Positions 25,659-34,535 of a DNA stretch of 43,204 nucleotides are shown piece by piece. Location: contig NZ_JRJG01000071.1 in assembly GCF_000759435.1 (NCBI RefSeq), positions 1 through 43,204 of the forward strand, given 5' to 3'. The position numbers were made by a program, and so were the translations under genes. Under the pieces are notes generated by a model. It saw nothing but the letters and a program-made list of their open reading frames with translations, was not told where the DNA came from and ran no database searches. The stretch's first letter is position 1, and each line of letters begins with the position of its first letter. The stretch comes from Hoeflea sp. BAL378 (GTDB lineage: Bacteria; Pseudomonadota; Alphaproteobacteria; Rhizobiales; Rhizobiaceae).

Positions 25659-26022
25659 TCCGCGCCTGCGGCCGGGCCTCGGCAGGGCCCCGCCAGCATT
25701 TCCCGTCATCGGTCAGCAACTTCACGCCGGACGCCTTCGCCAGGGCGGCCGGCGTGCGCGCATCTGATTCGATTAGCTTCAGCTAAAAAGCAATCCGTAA
25801 AGTCCCAGATAATGGTTATATGTTTTTGGGGTCGCCTGGGTCACACTGCAACAATTGATGGATTGATTCGCTGATTCGTCATGCGGGGTAACCATGGCGG
25901 GGGCGTGGTTCCGGGGTGAAGTTCAGGGGCGGCCTTGCGGTCAGACTGAGGCATACCGGAGTCAGGGTTGTTCTTTGGAGGCGCGCATCGAATACGCGCC
26001 AACACCGGCGAAAGGGGACCGA
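25659..26022 (+). promoter_or_regulatory. visN upstream region with palindrome
   Basis: This 364-bp gap has no convincing gene. GC drops sharply at 25760-25870, which is probably the visN promoter. A perfect arm dyad TTAGCT-TC-AGCTAA lies at 25773-25786, and AT-rich GATAATGGTTATATG follows near 25810. The dyad could be an operator for a regulator of the visNR master genes. The shared motility motif is absent, which fits visNR being upstream in the hierarchy. Confidence 0.4.
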
Positions 26023-26694
26023 ATGATTGCGCGCGGTGCGTTTATACAGGATCTCGAATCCAAGGAAAGCTGCGGCCAGATTACAGGCGGCATGGATCTT
26101 GTCTGCGCTTATGCCGGCGCCCGGTGCTATCTTCTGGCCCGCACCGATCTCTTCCTCGACCGGCATCATGATTTCATCGTCACCTCGAACTGGCCCTTCG
26201 ACCTGGTGCGCACCTTTGGCGCGGCGCTGGTCGACGGCCAGGCCCGGACCAGCGAGATCCGCCGCTGTCTGCAGGCCTTCGAGCCGGCCTTTCAGGACAT
26301 CGACCGGTCGGTCGGCCTGCCGGAGGAGTTCTCCCAGCGCGTCTGCCTGATCCCGTACAATGCGGGCCATGCCCGGATGGTCCTGGCTCTGCTGTTCGCC
26401 AAGGACGCCTTCCTGTCGCATGACCGTCTTCGCGATGTCGCGCTCGCGGCGGCCTATTTCACCTCGCGCTTTCCGGAAGTGGTCTCAACCAACGACACGC
26501 TCTCCGATCTGACCGACCGGGAAGTCGAGTGTCTTTCCTGGATCGGCGAAGGCAAGACCAGCGACGAAATCGCGCTGATCATCGGAATCTCACGCAACAC
26601 CGTCAACAATTACATCACCAGTATCATGAACAAAACTGGAGCAAAAACACGCTCAGAAGCGGTTGCCTTCGCTGTGCGGCAGCGAATTATATAA
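26023..26694 (+). CDS. visN: LuxR-type motility master regulator VisN
   Basis: The 223-residue protein has an N-terminal ligand-binding-like region and a C-terminal LuxR/FixJ helix-turn-helix (LTDREVECLSWIGEGKTSDEI, then ISRNTVNNYITSIMNKTGAK). Its position after fliF and directly before a second LuxR gene is that of visN in rhizobia. There VisN and VisR act together to switch on rem and the flagellar genes. AGGGGA precedes the ATG at 26023; an open frame extends to 25894 but looks non-coding. The inducing ligand is unknown. Confidence 0.85.
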   Translation: MIARGAFIQDLESKESCGQITGGMDLVCAYAGARCYLLARTDLFLDRHHDFIVTSNWPFDLVRTFGAALVDGQARTSEIRRCLQAFEPAFQDIDRSVGLPEEFSQRVCLIPYNAGHARMVLALLFAKDAFLSHDRLRDVALAAAYFTSRFPEVVSTNDTLSDLTDREVECLSWIGEGKTSDEIALIIGISRNTVNNYITSIMNKTGAKTRSEAVAFAVRQRII

Positions 26695-26707
26695 CAAGGG
26701 AGCATTC

Positions 26708-27451
26708 ATGATGGCATACGGAACATCACACCTTATTCCATCCGGCCAGGATCGGGTTCAGCATCTCTCCCAGGGCGGAGCGAGCGGAGGGGCGGGCTCC
26801 ACGGCTGATCTGTTCCCCAAGCTCGTCATCATGCAGCGGCTCTGCGCCAGCGAGGGCTTTGCGGTGCTGACCGCCCAGGCGCAGACGCTGCTGACTCCGG
26901 GCCGCCTCGAATGCGGAATACAGAGCCCGGGAAGCGACGCCTTCGTCGACGGGCTGATGCAGGCCCAGGCGGCTTTCCTGCTGTCGCATCTCGCCCTGTC
27001 GCCACGGCCGGTGATTTTCACCCCGCACAAGACGCAGATGCACGACGTCTCGCCCGCGCTGACGGTTCATGTTCCCGACGGTCAGGGAATCGATCTGGCC
27101 CTGCCCGCGCAGTTGGGCGCCATGGGCAACGGCTATGTGATCTTCTTCTCGGTGCGGGCCGCCATGGACAATGACCTGCTCATCGACATGCACCGCAAAT
27201 CGCTCGGCGTCATGCGCGAGAAGCTGAGGCTCGCCTTCGGCGGCGCCTCCCAGTCCGACAAGCTCAACGAGCGGGAAATCGAGTGCCTGCAGCTCGTCGG
27301 CAACGGCATGAAGAGCGAGGCGATCGGCGAGCGGCTCAATCTGTCGGTTCACACCGTCAACGCCTATCTGGGATCCGCCACCACGAAGCTCAATGCCGTC
27401 AACCGGATCCAGGCCATCGCCAAGGCGATCCGCCTCGGCATCATCGCCTGA
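26708..27451 (+). CDS. visR: LuxR-type motility master regulator VisR
   Basis: The 247-residue protein ends in a LuxR helix-turn-helix (LNEREIECLQLVGNGMKSEAI, NLSVHTVNAYLGSATTKLNA). It lies 13 bp after visN with AAGGGAG before the ATG at 26708. It is the expected partner of VisN in a heteromeric activator at the top of the rhizobial flagellar hierarchy. The N-terminal half (LVIMQRLCASEGFAVLTA...) resembles an autoinducer-domain fold. No autoinducer synthase gene is in the window. Confidence 0.85.
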   Translation: MMAYGTSHLIPSGQDRVQHLSQGGASGGAGSTADLFPKLVIMQRLCASEGFAVLTAQAQTLLTPGRLECGIQSPGSDAFVDGLMQAQAAFLLSHLALSPRPVIFTPHKTQMHDVSPALTVHVPDGQGIDLALPAQLGAMGNGYVIFFSVRAAMDNDLLIDMHRKSLGVMREKLRLAFGGASQSDKLNEREIECLQLVGNGMKSEAIGERLNLSVHTVNAYLGSATTKLNAVNRIQAIAKAIRLGIIA

Positions 27452-27587
27452 CCGGAGCCGGCTGACGCTCAGGCGAGTGTCGCGCATCCGGCCGGACCAT
27501 CCGATCGGCGGTGCCGAAGCTTGCTTGGGATGGCGAGCGCCGCATCAGGATGCAGCAGCGCCCTGCACCGGGTCGGCGCAAGTCACC

Positions 27588-28040
27588 TCAAGCGGCGGGC
27601 CGGGCGATCTGGTGGGCCTGCAGGAACGGCCGGAACGCCGCGGCGCGCAGGCTGCTGGCCAGCAGCAGGGCGTTGTCATGGGGATTGTCGTGCGGCGCGT
27701 CAAAGTCGATATGATTGATCTCTACGCCGGCATAATCCTGCTCCAGCGTCAGGCGCGCATAGATCGTCACCCCCCGCGGCCGGATTTCCAGGTCGAGCAC
27801 CACTTGCGGCGGGCCGCCCCAGTCCAGGTTGTAATCCCCGCCGATGCCGAGCTTGATGGTTCCGGGCAGGAAGAACATCTCGGCGGCCGAAGCCACCAGG
27901 TCGGCGAGATCCGCGTGCCGCTCGAAGCGCAGCATCGAGATCAGGTCGGCGACGTCGATCAGCCGCATTTCCGAGGCGACCGCGCAGATGGCGTCCGCGA
28001 CGATCTTTTCCCATTCGGCCGAATACTCGTTCTGTCTCAT
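27588..28040 (-). CDS. Conserved-looking protein of unknown function coupled to flhB
   Basis: The 150-residue protein has no signal or membrane helix. It is acidic and hydrophobic-patterned ([25 protein letters not shown], then [16 protein letters not shown]). The ATG overlaps the flhB stop by 4 bases, so it is the last gene of the motA-fliM-fliN-fliG-flhB operon. It is probably made in stoichiometry with flagellar parts. I do not recognise its family. The context suggests an export- or switch-related helper, but nothing in the sequence shows a mechanism. Confidence 0.7.
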   Translation of the reverse strand: MRQNEYSAEWEKIVADAICAVASEMRLIDVADLISMLRFERHADLADLVASAAEMFFLPGTIKLGIGGDYNLDWGGPPQVVLDLEIRPRGVTIYARLTLEQDYAGVEINHIDFDAPHDNPHDNALLLASSLRAAAFRPFLQAHQIARPAA

Positions 28041-29128
28041 GAAAGCGCGCCCGCAGGTTTGGATTTCGACTTGACGGCGTAGATCCGGTGCACCAGCTCG
28101 GCCACAGCCTTGTAGAACACCGCGGGAATGAAATTATCCACCGAGACTTGCGCAAACATGGAGCGTGCGAGCGGCGGATCCTCGAACACCGGAATGCCAT
28201 GGGCTTCGGCCACTTCGCGGATCTTCAGCGCGATCAGGTCCTGGCCCTTGGCGATGACCACCGGCGCGCCGCCTTCTTCGCGGACATAGCGCAGGGCCAC
28301 GGCATAGTGGGTCGGGTTGGCGATCACCAGCGTGGCGCGCGGCACCTCGGCGATCATCCGGCGGCGGGCGCGGTCGCGCGCCAGCGAGCGCTGCCGCGCC
28401 TTGAGGATCGGATCGCCGTCGGACTGCTTGAGTTCGTCCTTGATGTCCTGCTTGCTCATCCTGAGATCGGCGTTCCAGCTATAGCGGGTCCACAACAGAT
28501 CGAGGATCGCCAGCGTCGCCGTGCAGATCAGCACCACCACGATCACCTTGCCGGCAAGGCGGGAGATGTCGGGCGCCACCAGGGTGGGGTCCATGAACAT
28601 GTAGTCGAGCGAGCGGAAGAAATCCTCCCGCATCACCGCCGTGACGATCGCCGAGACGATGACGATCTTGGACATCGATTTGGCGAATTCCACCATGCCC
28701 TTGGCGCCGTAGATCCGGCCAAATCCCTTGGCGGGCGAGATCCGCTCGAGCTTGGGCTGGACCCGGTCGAACACCGGGCTCGGCATGTTCTGCAGCACGG
28801 AGGCGGCGATGCCGAAGCCGATCAGCAGCGCGAAGGCCGGCAGCAGCACCGCGCCCGCCTCGAAGAACAGCACCTGGAACAGCGCCAGCGCGTCGCCGCC
28901 GTTCTCCAGCCGCCATCCGTCGGCCTGTTCGAACAGATCCCTCAGCGCCTCAGTAAAATGCCCGGCGCGGCCGGGCAGGAAGAACACAAGATAGATCAGC
29001 ATTCCCAGTACCGAGGCGAAGATCGGCACTTCCCGGCTGAAGGGCACATTGCCCTTGTCCACCGCGTCGCGGAGTTTTTTCTCTGTCGGTTCTTCAGTTT
29101 TGCTGTCTTTGTCCTCGCCGTCAGCCAT
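28037..29128 (-). CDS. flhB: Flagellar type III export protein FlhB
   Basis: The 363-residue protein begins with the conserved hydrophilic N-terminus ([25 protein letters not shown]). Four membrane helices follow, then a cytoplasmic domain with the autocleavage motif NPTH near residue 270 ([17 protein letters not shown]). FlhB controls the switch from rod/hook to filament substrates after cleavage between Asn and Pro. It lies 12 bp after fliG. An antisense open frame over this region is a shadow. Confidence 0.96.
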   Translation of the reverse strand: MADGEDKDSKTEEPTEKKLRDAVDKGNVPFSREVPIFASVLGMLIYLVFFLPGRAGHFTEALRDLFEQADGWRLENGGDALALFQVLFFEAGAVLLPAFALLIGFGIAASVLQNMPSPVFDRVQPKLERISPAKGFGRIYGAKGMVEFAKSMSKIVIVSAIVTAVMREDFFRSLDYMFMDPTLVAPDISRLAGKVIVVVLICTATLAILDLLWTRYSWNADLRMSKQDIKDELKQSDGDPILKARQRSLARDRARRRMIAEVPRATLVIANPTHYAVALRYVREEGGAPVVIAKGQDLIALKIREVAEAHGIPVFEDPPLARSMFAQVSVDNFIPAVFYKAVAELVHRIYAVKSKSKPAGALS

Positions 29129-29140
29129 CGGGGCTCAGAC

Positions 29141-30205
29141 TCACGCCGCTTCGGCCTGGGCTTCGGCGGCGGCCGGCGCCGGCGCATTCGGATCGCGCAG
29201 CGTGAGCTGGTCGAGGCCGGCGAGCCGGATCGCCTCCTGCGCGATGGTGCGCCGGGCGACCGCGATCTCGCGCGTGCTGACGCCCGCATCGCCCGCGGCG
29301 AGGTCGGATTCGATCATCCGGCGCTGGCGGGCGCCGATCGCCGACAGCAGGGCTTCGCGCAGCGTGTTGTCGGCGCCGCGCAGGGCCGTGGTGATGATGT
29401 CGCCGGAGATGTCGTTGAGCAGGGTGACGCGGCTGCGCTGCGGCATCTGCACGATGTCGTCGAACAGGAAGATGCGCGGACGCACCTTGGCGACGGCGGT
29501 CTTGGACGCGGTCTCGAGCGCGCCCAGCAGCGATTCGACATCGGGCTTGGACAGCTCGTTCATGATTTCGGCGACCTTCACCGCCCCGGTGCTGGCCCGT
29601 TCGGCCTCCATCTCGGCGACAAGTTCCCGCACGCGCGTCTCGATGATCTCGGCGGCGCGCGGATTGACGTTCTTGAGCTCGACCGCGCGCCGGACGATGT
29701 CGACCCGGACCTGCTCGGGCAGCCGCATCAGCGTCCGCCCGGCAAAGCCCGTCGGCAGCATCGAAACGATGTAGGCGGCGGTCTGTGGGTGCTCGTTCTG
29801 CAGGAAGCGGCCCACCCGGTCGGGATCGGAATCCTGCAGCCGGTCCCAGACCGACGTCTCGTAGCTTTCGAACTGGGTGCGCCGCCCGAGAAGACCGTCC
29901 ACCTCGTCGGGGGTCAGGCCTTCCTCGAGAATGCCTTCCATCGCCTTGGCGTTGTCCATCAGGCCGGTGCCTTCGCTGAACAGGTCCTCGAATTCGTTGA
30001 CCAGCTCGACCAGTTCCTGCGGCTTGATGGTGCGCAGGTTCTGCGCCTTCTTGATGATTTCCTGCAGTTCCTCGTATTCGAAGAACTTCAGCAGCTTGCC
30101 GGCCACCGGCTTGCCCATGGCCAGCAGCACCGCCGCCGCCTTTTCCGACGGCGTCAGCGCGGTGTTTTCTGCGTTTGCCGTGTCGAACTCGCCGTAAATT
30201 GCCAT
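29141..30205 (-). CDS. fliG: Flagellar motor switch protein FliG
   Basis: From ATG 30205 the protein has 354 residues. FliG segments are clear: TPSEKAAAVLLAMGKPVAGKLLKFF, the EHPQTAAYIVSMLP middle-domain motif and the C-terminal charged torque helix region (RVTLLNDISGDIITTALRG). It binds FliF and the stator and generates torque. A longer start at 30235 would overlap fliN; 30205 lies one base after the fliN stop. Confidence 0.95.
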   Translation of the reverse strand: MAIYGEFDTANAENTALTPSEKAAAVLLAMGKPVAGKLLKFFEYEELQEIIKKAQNLRTIKPQELVELVNEFEDLFSEGTGLMDNAKAMEGILEEGLTPDEVDGLLGRRTQFESYETSVWDRLQDSDPDRVGRFLQNEHPQTAAYIVSMLPTGFAGRTLMRLPEQVRVDIVRRAVELKNVNPRAAEIIETRVRELVAEMEAERASTGAVKVAEIMNELSKPDVESLLGALETASKTAVAKVRPRIFLFDDIVQMPQRSRVTLLNDISGDIITTALRGADNTLREALLSAIGARQRRMIESDLAAGDAGVSTREIAVARRTIAQEAIRLAGLDQLTLRDPNAPAPAAAEAQAEAA

Positions 30206-30206
30206 G

Positions 30207-30848
30207 TCAGCTGGACTTCTTCCGTTCTTCGCCAATCACTTCGATGATGCGCACCGCAAACTTGGTGTCGTCGGAATCCAGCACCGTGATTTCGCCGCGG
30301 CCGATCAGCTTGCCGTTGACCATGATCTCGACCGGCTCGCCGATCTTCCGGTCGAGCGCGATGGTGGCGCCTTCCTGCAGGTTCATGAGCGAGGAGACCG
30401 CCATCCGGCTCGAGCCGAGGATGATCTGCACGTCGATGGGAATGCCCATCACGAGGTCTAGCCGGCTGGTGGTGCCGGTGGCGCCGGTCTTGACGCCGGC
30501 ATGGGCGGCGGGTTCGGCGGCGAAATCATGGCCGAGTCCGGCATCGGCGCCGAAATCGCCGCCAAAGGCCGCGCCGCCGAGGCCCGGCATGCCGAGATCC
30601 GGCGCATCGCCGATGTTGAATGGGTCGTTGACGTCGCCCGCGGCGTCGCCGTCGGCGAAATCCGCGCCAAAATCAGAACCGAAGGCCGCTGAGCCACCCA
30701 TGCCATCCACGCTTTCATTCGTGACAACCGGTTTCTCGCCGGCGTCTTTCTTCAATACTCCGCGAAGCTCATCGATGGCCCCGTCAATCGCGCCGTCGCC
30801 TTGCGCCATCGGATCGGCGTCACCATCAAATGCGTTTTCGCCCGCCAT
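30207..30848 (-). CDS. fliN: Flagellar motor switch protein FliN
   Basis: The 213-residue protein has a C-terminal SpoA domain ([52 protein letters not shown]), as in all FliN. The first 125 residues are a low-complexity Asp/Gly/Ala-rich extension ([18 protein letters not shown]), longer than in enteric FliN. It completes the C-ring with FliM and FliG and helps dock export cargo. It starts 61 bp after fliM. Confidence 0.94.
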   Translation of the reverse strand: MAGENAFDGDADPMAQGDGAIDGAIDELRGVLKKDAGEKPVVTNESVDGMGGSAAFGSDFGADFADGDAAGDVNDPFNIGDAPDLGMPGLGGAAFGGDFGADAGLGHDFAAEPAAHAGVKTGATGTTSRLDLVMGIPIDVQIILGSSRMAVSSLMNLQEGATIALDRKIGEPVEIMVNGKLIGRGEITVLDSDDTKFAVRIIEVIGEERKKSS

Positions 30849-30909
30849 ATGCCCTTATCCCGTTTCAAGCTTGCCCGGAGCCTGCCTCGACGCGCCCCGG
30901 GGTCCATCT

Positions 30910-31863
30910 TCATGCGAAATCTGTTTTCCAGTTTTCGTCCGGTCCCGCCGGCCCTTCGACCTTGACCATGTAGCGTGTTCCGGCCCGGCCGAGCGCGCAG
31001 GTGTAGAGCGGCTTGCCGTTGGCGCTGAGCGTCACGGCGATGTCGCCCGTGTCGGCGAAGGCGATCAGGTCGCCCGCCTGCAGACGGCTGATCTCGCCCA
31101 GCGGAAGCGGCGCCAGCGCCACCGCCGCCTGCAGGCTGATCTGCGACTGGGACACCCGGTCGCTCAGCCGTTCGGTCCAGTCGAGCGCGCTGGCGCTCGC
31201 CTTCTTGCCCTGCGCGGGCGCGGTGATTTTCGCCTTGAGCAGGAGCGCCTGGGGCAGGATCAGGATCAGCGGCGCGACGACGGCGCCGAAGCCGATCTCC
31301 AGCGTCATCGCCGCGGCGTGGAAATTCGGGAACGGGTCATCGATCTCTTCGCGCAGGTCGAGCTGCGGCCTGGCCACGCTGGCCTTGGCCTTCGGGTCGG
31401 CCGACACCAGCGTGCGCAGGCTGTCGTTGAGCTGCTCGAACACCACCAGCGACATGTCGAGCTCGATTCCCGAAAGCGGCCGCGCCACGATGTCGAGCTG
31501 GTCGGGGTCGTTGCCGCCGAGCAGGCATTCGACCAGGCCGATGATCAGCTTGGTCCCGCACAGGCTGGCGATCTCCTTCGACCAGCCGGCGATGGTGGTT
31601 TCGCAATAGACCGCGTCGGTGATCAGCTCCGAGAGCAGTTCGCGCCGCCGGCCCTGCCGGATCGCGCCCGGACGGGCGTCGATCTCGACGCCGGTCGCCT
31701 TTTCGAACGCCGTCGCCAGCATCGGGCCGAGCGCCTGCATCAGGGTCTGGCATTTGGCCTCGATCGTTGCGGCGCTGCCTTTCGCTCCGGTCATCAGATC
31801 GAGCAGTTGCGGATCGAACTGGGCCGGGCCTTGCGGGCTTTCGGGGGCTGCTTCTGCGCTCAT
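30910..31863 (-). CDS. fliM: Flagellar motor switch protein FliM
   Basis: The 317-residue protein fits the divergent rhizobial FliM. A central CheC-like domain (WSKEIASLCGTKLIIGLVECLLGG) and a C-terminal SpoA domain (AAVALAPLPLGEISRLQAGDLI) are visible. The N-terminal CheY-binding peptide is not obviously conserved. It lies 4 bp after motA and upstream of fliN. FliM receives the CheY2-P signal in this system. Confidence 0.9.
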   Translation of the reverse strand: MSAEAAPESPQGPAQFDPQLLDLMTGAKGSAATIEAKCQTLMQALGPMLATAFEKATGVEIDARPGAIRQGRRRELLSELITDAVYCETTIAGWSKEIASLCGTKLIIGLVECLLGGNDPDQLDIVARPLSGIELDMSLVVFEQLNDSLRTLVSADPKAKASVARPQLDLREEIDDPFPNFHAAAMTLEIGFGAVVAPLILILPQALLLKAKITAPAQGKKASASALDWTERLSDRVSQSQISLQAAVALAPLPLGEISRLQAGDLIAFADTGDIAVTLSANGKPLYTCALGRAGTRYMVKVEGPAGPDENWKTDFA

Positions 31864-31867
31864 TGTC

Positions 31868-32746
31868 TCACGCCGCCTTTGCGTCGCCGCCGCCGCCGGG
31901 GTTCATCATTTCCTGCTCCACCGCGTCGATGGAGGGACGCTCGTAGGACGAGATCGTCTTGCGTCCGTGCTCGAGCGCCACCTGCGGCACGGAGCCGTTC
32001 ATGTAGGCGAGCAGGGTCTGCTTGACGATGGTGTAGAGCCGGTTCTGCTTGGTGCGAACGATCTTGATGTTGGTGGCGATCGGTCCGATCAGGCAGTAGG
32101 ACAGGAAGATGCCGAGCATGGTTCCCACCAGCGCCGCGCCGATCAGGCCGCCGAGGATGGCAGGGGATTCGTTGATGGCCGCCATGGCCTTGATGACGCC
32201 GAGAACGGCGGCGATGATGCCGATCGCCGGAAAGGCGTCGCCCATCGTGCTCACCGCGTTGTAGGCCTTGAGACTGTCGGTCGAGATGGTCTCGATTTCC
32301 TCGTCCATCAGCGCCTCGATTTCATGCGGGCGGGCGTTGCCGATGATGATCAGCCGCACATAGTCGCAGATGAAGGAGGTCAGCTCCTTGTTCTTGAGAA
32401 CAGTGGGGGCGGACTGGAACAGCTCCGATTCCTCGGGGTTGTCGATATGGCTTTCAATCTCGTTGCGGCTCTTGGTCCTGAGGTCGCGCATCAGCGAATA
32501 GAGAATGCTCAGCGTGTCCAGATAGTCGCGTTCCTTGGGGACCTTGTTCTTGAACGCCTCGCCCAGCGCCTTGAGCGTGTCCTTGATGGTCTTGACCGGG
32601 TTGGCCATGATGAAGCCGCCGACGCCCGCGCCGCCGATGATCATCAGCTCGAACGGCTGGTTGAGCACCTCCAGGTGTCCACCCATAGCCATGAAGCCGC
32701 CGAGGATACACCCGAGGGTAACCACAAAGCCGATAACCATATTCAT
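31868..32746 (-). CDS. motA: Flagellar motor stator protein MotA
   Basis: The 292-residue protein has four membrane helices. The N-terminal [24 protein letters not shown], a large cytoplasmic loop with charged residues, and [19 protein letters not shown] are all typical of MotA. It forms the proton-driven stator with MotB; motB is not in the window, as in rhizobia where motB-motC lie further along. First gene of the minus-strand switch operon, 39 bp downstream of a shared-motif copy. Confidence 0.95.
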   Translation of the reverse strand: MNMVIGFVVTLGCILGGFMAMGGHLEVLNQPFELMIIGGAGVGGFIMANPVKTIKDTLKALGEAFKNKVPKERDYLDTLSILYSLMRDLRTKSRNEIESHIDNPEESELFQSAPTVLKNKELTSFICDYVRLIIIGNARPHEIEALMDEEIETISTDSLKAYNAVSTMGDAFPAIGIIAAVLGVIKAMAAINESPAILGGLIGAALVGTMLGIFLSYCLIGPIATNIKIVRTKQNRLYTIVKQTLLAYMNGSVPQVALEHGRKTISSYERPSIDAVEQEMMNPGGGGDAKAA

Positions 32747-32785
32747 GATGAACCACCGCGCGAATTGGACATGCTGTTTACTGCG

Positions 32786-32807
32786 TACGGCGTGAGCCTT
32801 GTGTGAA
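32786..32807 (-). promoter_or_regulatory. Shared motility motif, copy 3 (upstream of motA, minus strand)
   Basis: Read on the minus strand: TTCACACAAG, eight bases, CGTA. It fits the consensus TTCRCRCAAG-N8-CSTA exactly and ends 39 bases before the motA start. Confidence 0.45.
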
Positions 32808-32852
32808 GCTGAATCTCTCCGTCTAATTAACGGTTTGTCCCCGCCCTACAGC

Positions 32853-32874
32853 TTCGCGCAAGCAAGATGGCCTA
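32853..32874 (+). promoter_or_regulatory. Shared motility motif, copy 4 (upstream of DUF1217 gene and flgF)
   Basis: TTCGCGCAAG, eight bases, CCTA on the plus strand. The ten-base left half is identical to the fliF copy. It lies 98 bases before the GTG start of the DUF1217 gene, divergent from the motA copy 46 bases away. Confidence 0.5.
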
Positions 32875-32972
32875 ATCCGGGGCAAGCATGCGGGCGACTG
32901 CGCCCTGTCGCGACAAATGCGCCATGGCGGGCTTGAGCGATGCGCCCTGACGGATCGGAAAGGGTAACCCCG

Positions 32973-33755
32973 GTGACGACCACTTACACCAGCTACAATC
33001 TGATTGCGCGGGATTTGCCGCGCTCGCTCGACCGGATCGCCAGTCAGCCCGTGGTTGCGCGCGAGAGCGAATATTACCTTTCGCGGATCTCCGAGATCAA
33101 ATCCGTCGACGAGTTCATGGCCGACACGCGCCTGTTCAACTACGCGATGAAGGCCCACGGGCTCGAGGACATGAGCTATGCCAAGGCGTTCATGCGCAAG
33201 GTCCTGACCGAAGGCGTCGACAACGAGGATGCCTTCGCCAACAAGCTCGCCGATTCCAAGTACAAGCAATTCGCCGAGACCTACAATTTCGCCCGCCATG
33301 GCGAAACCGCGACGATCTTCACCAAGGCGCAGCAGGGCACGGTCGACAAGTACCACCGCCTGTCGCTGGAGCAGGAGGCCGGCGAAGACAACACCGGCGT
33401 GCGCCTGGCGCTCTATTTCCAGCGCAACGCGCCCGAGATCACCTCGGCCTACGGCATCCTTGCCGACACCGCGCTCTACCAGGTCGTGCAGACCGCGCTC
33501 GGCTTCTCCTCCGAGCTCGCCGGAGCGGACATCGACCGCCAGGCCGACATGATCAATGCGCGCATCGATATCGAGGATTTCAAGGATCCCGAAAAGCTCG
33601 ACAGCTTCATGCAACGCTTCACGGCGCTGTGGGAGATCGAAAACCCCTCCTTCAGTTCCGTCGATTCGAGCCTGTTGCTGAGCTCCTCGTCGGGCTTCGG
33701 CATCTCTCCGGAGCTGATGCTGACCATCAACAATCTCAAACTCGGAGGTCACTGA
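32973..33755 (+). CDS. DUF1217-type flagellar-region protein
   Basis: The 260-residue protein starts at GTG 32973 (MTTTYTSYNLIARDLPRSLDRI) after AAGGGTAA; an upstream ATG at 32940 lacks a ribosome site. It is soluble, mostly helical and rich in aromatic residues. Proteins of this kind (DUF1217), encoded beside flgF in rhizobial and Brucella-type clusters, have no settled function. The gene is coupled to flgF by a stop/start overlap, implying a rod- or assembly-related role. Confidence 0.75.
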   Translation: MTTTYTSYNLIARDLPRSLDRIASQPVVARESEYYLSRISEIKSVDEFMADTRLFNYAMKAHGLEDMSYAKAFMRKVLTEGVDNEDAFANKLADSKYKQFAETYNFARHGETATIFTKAQQGTVDKYHRLSLEQEAGEDNTGVRLALYFQRNAPEITSAYGILADTALYQVVQTALGFSSELAGADIDRQADMINARIDIEDFKDPEKLDSFMQRFTALWEIENPSFSSVDSSLLLSSSSGFGISPELMLTINNLKLGGH

Positions 33756-34480
33756 TGCAGGGTTCGCTCTATGTCGCCATTTCATCGCAGATCGCGCTTG
33801 AGCGTCGCCTGACAACGCTGGCCGACAATGTCGCCAATGCCAACACCACCGGCTTCCGCGCCACCGAGGTCAAGTTCAACGAAGTGCTTGCCGACACCGG
33901 CGTGGCCGATGTCTCCTTCGTCGACCAGGGCCAGGACTTCCTCAAGACCTCCAATGGCGGCCTGAACGCCACCGGCAACCAGCTCGATTTCGCCATTCGC
34001 GGCGAGGCCTGGTTCATGATCGAGACGCCCACCGGCAACATGCTCACCCGCGACGGCCGTTTCTCGCTGACCGAGACCGGGCAACTGGTCAATATCAACG
34101 GCTATCCGGTCCTGGATCCCGGCGAGGCGCCGATCCAGCTCGATCCGGGCGGCCCGCCGCCGAAGGTCGGGCGCGACGGCGGCCTCGAGCAGGACGGCGT
34201 CCGGCTTGGCGCCATCGGCCTGTTCGAGGCGGACCTGTCGCAGGGGTTCCAGCGCAAGGCCGCGCTCGGAATCGTGCCGACGGTTCCGCCCGAACCTCTG
34301 CTCGACGCCAACAGCGCCGGCCTGCTGCAGGGCTATCTCGAGGAATCCAACGTCAATCCGGTCTCCGAGATGAGCCATCTGATCATGCTCTCGCGCGCGT
34401 TCGAAAGCGCATCCGCGATGATGAAGGCGACCGAGGACATCTTCAAGGAAGCGATCCAGACGCTGGGCAGCGGCAGATGA
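33755..34480 (+). CDS. flgF: Flagellar proximal rod protein FlgF
   Basis: The 241-residue protein has the rod/hook N-terminal motif (RRLTTLADNVANANTTGFRA). The FlgF/G core includes LDFAIRGEAWFMIETPTGNMLTRDGRF. The C-terminal coiled segment is YLEESNVNPVSEMSHLIMLSRAFE. The start overlaps the upstream stop (TGATG) with GGAGG before it. It is exported without cleavage and assembles in the periplasmic rod. Confidence 0.94.
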   Translation: MQGSLYVAISSQIALERRLTTLADNVANANTTGFRATEVKFNEVLADTGVADVSFVDQGQDFLKTSNGGLNATGNQLDFAIRGEAWFMIETPTGNMLTRDGRFSLTETGQLVNINGYPVLDPGEAPIQLDPGGPPPKVGRDGGLEQDGVRLGAIGLFEADLSQGFQRKAALGIVPTVPPEPLLDANSAGLLQGYLEESNVNPVSEMSHLIMLSRAFESASAMMKATEDIFKEAIQTLGSGR

Positions 34481-34535
34481 GTGCCGTGCAGGTGGGTCTG
34501 GGCGCTGACCGCTCATTTGTGCCGGAGGCCTTGCG

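Noticed and set aside
28088-30247. 719-codon open frame on the plus strand opposite flhB and fliG
   Set aside because: It is the antisense shadow of two certain genes; the composition is low-complexity His/Arg/Asp-rich with no recognisable domain.
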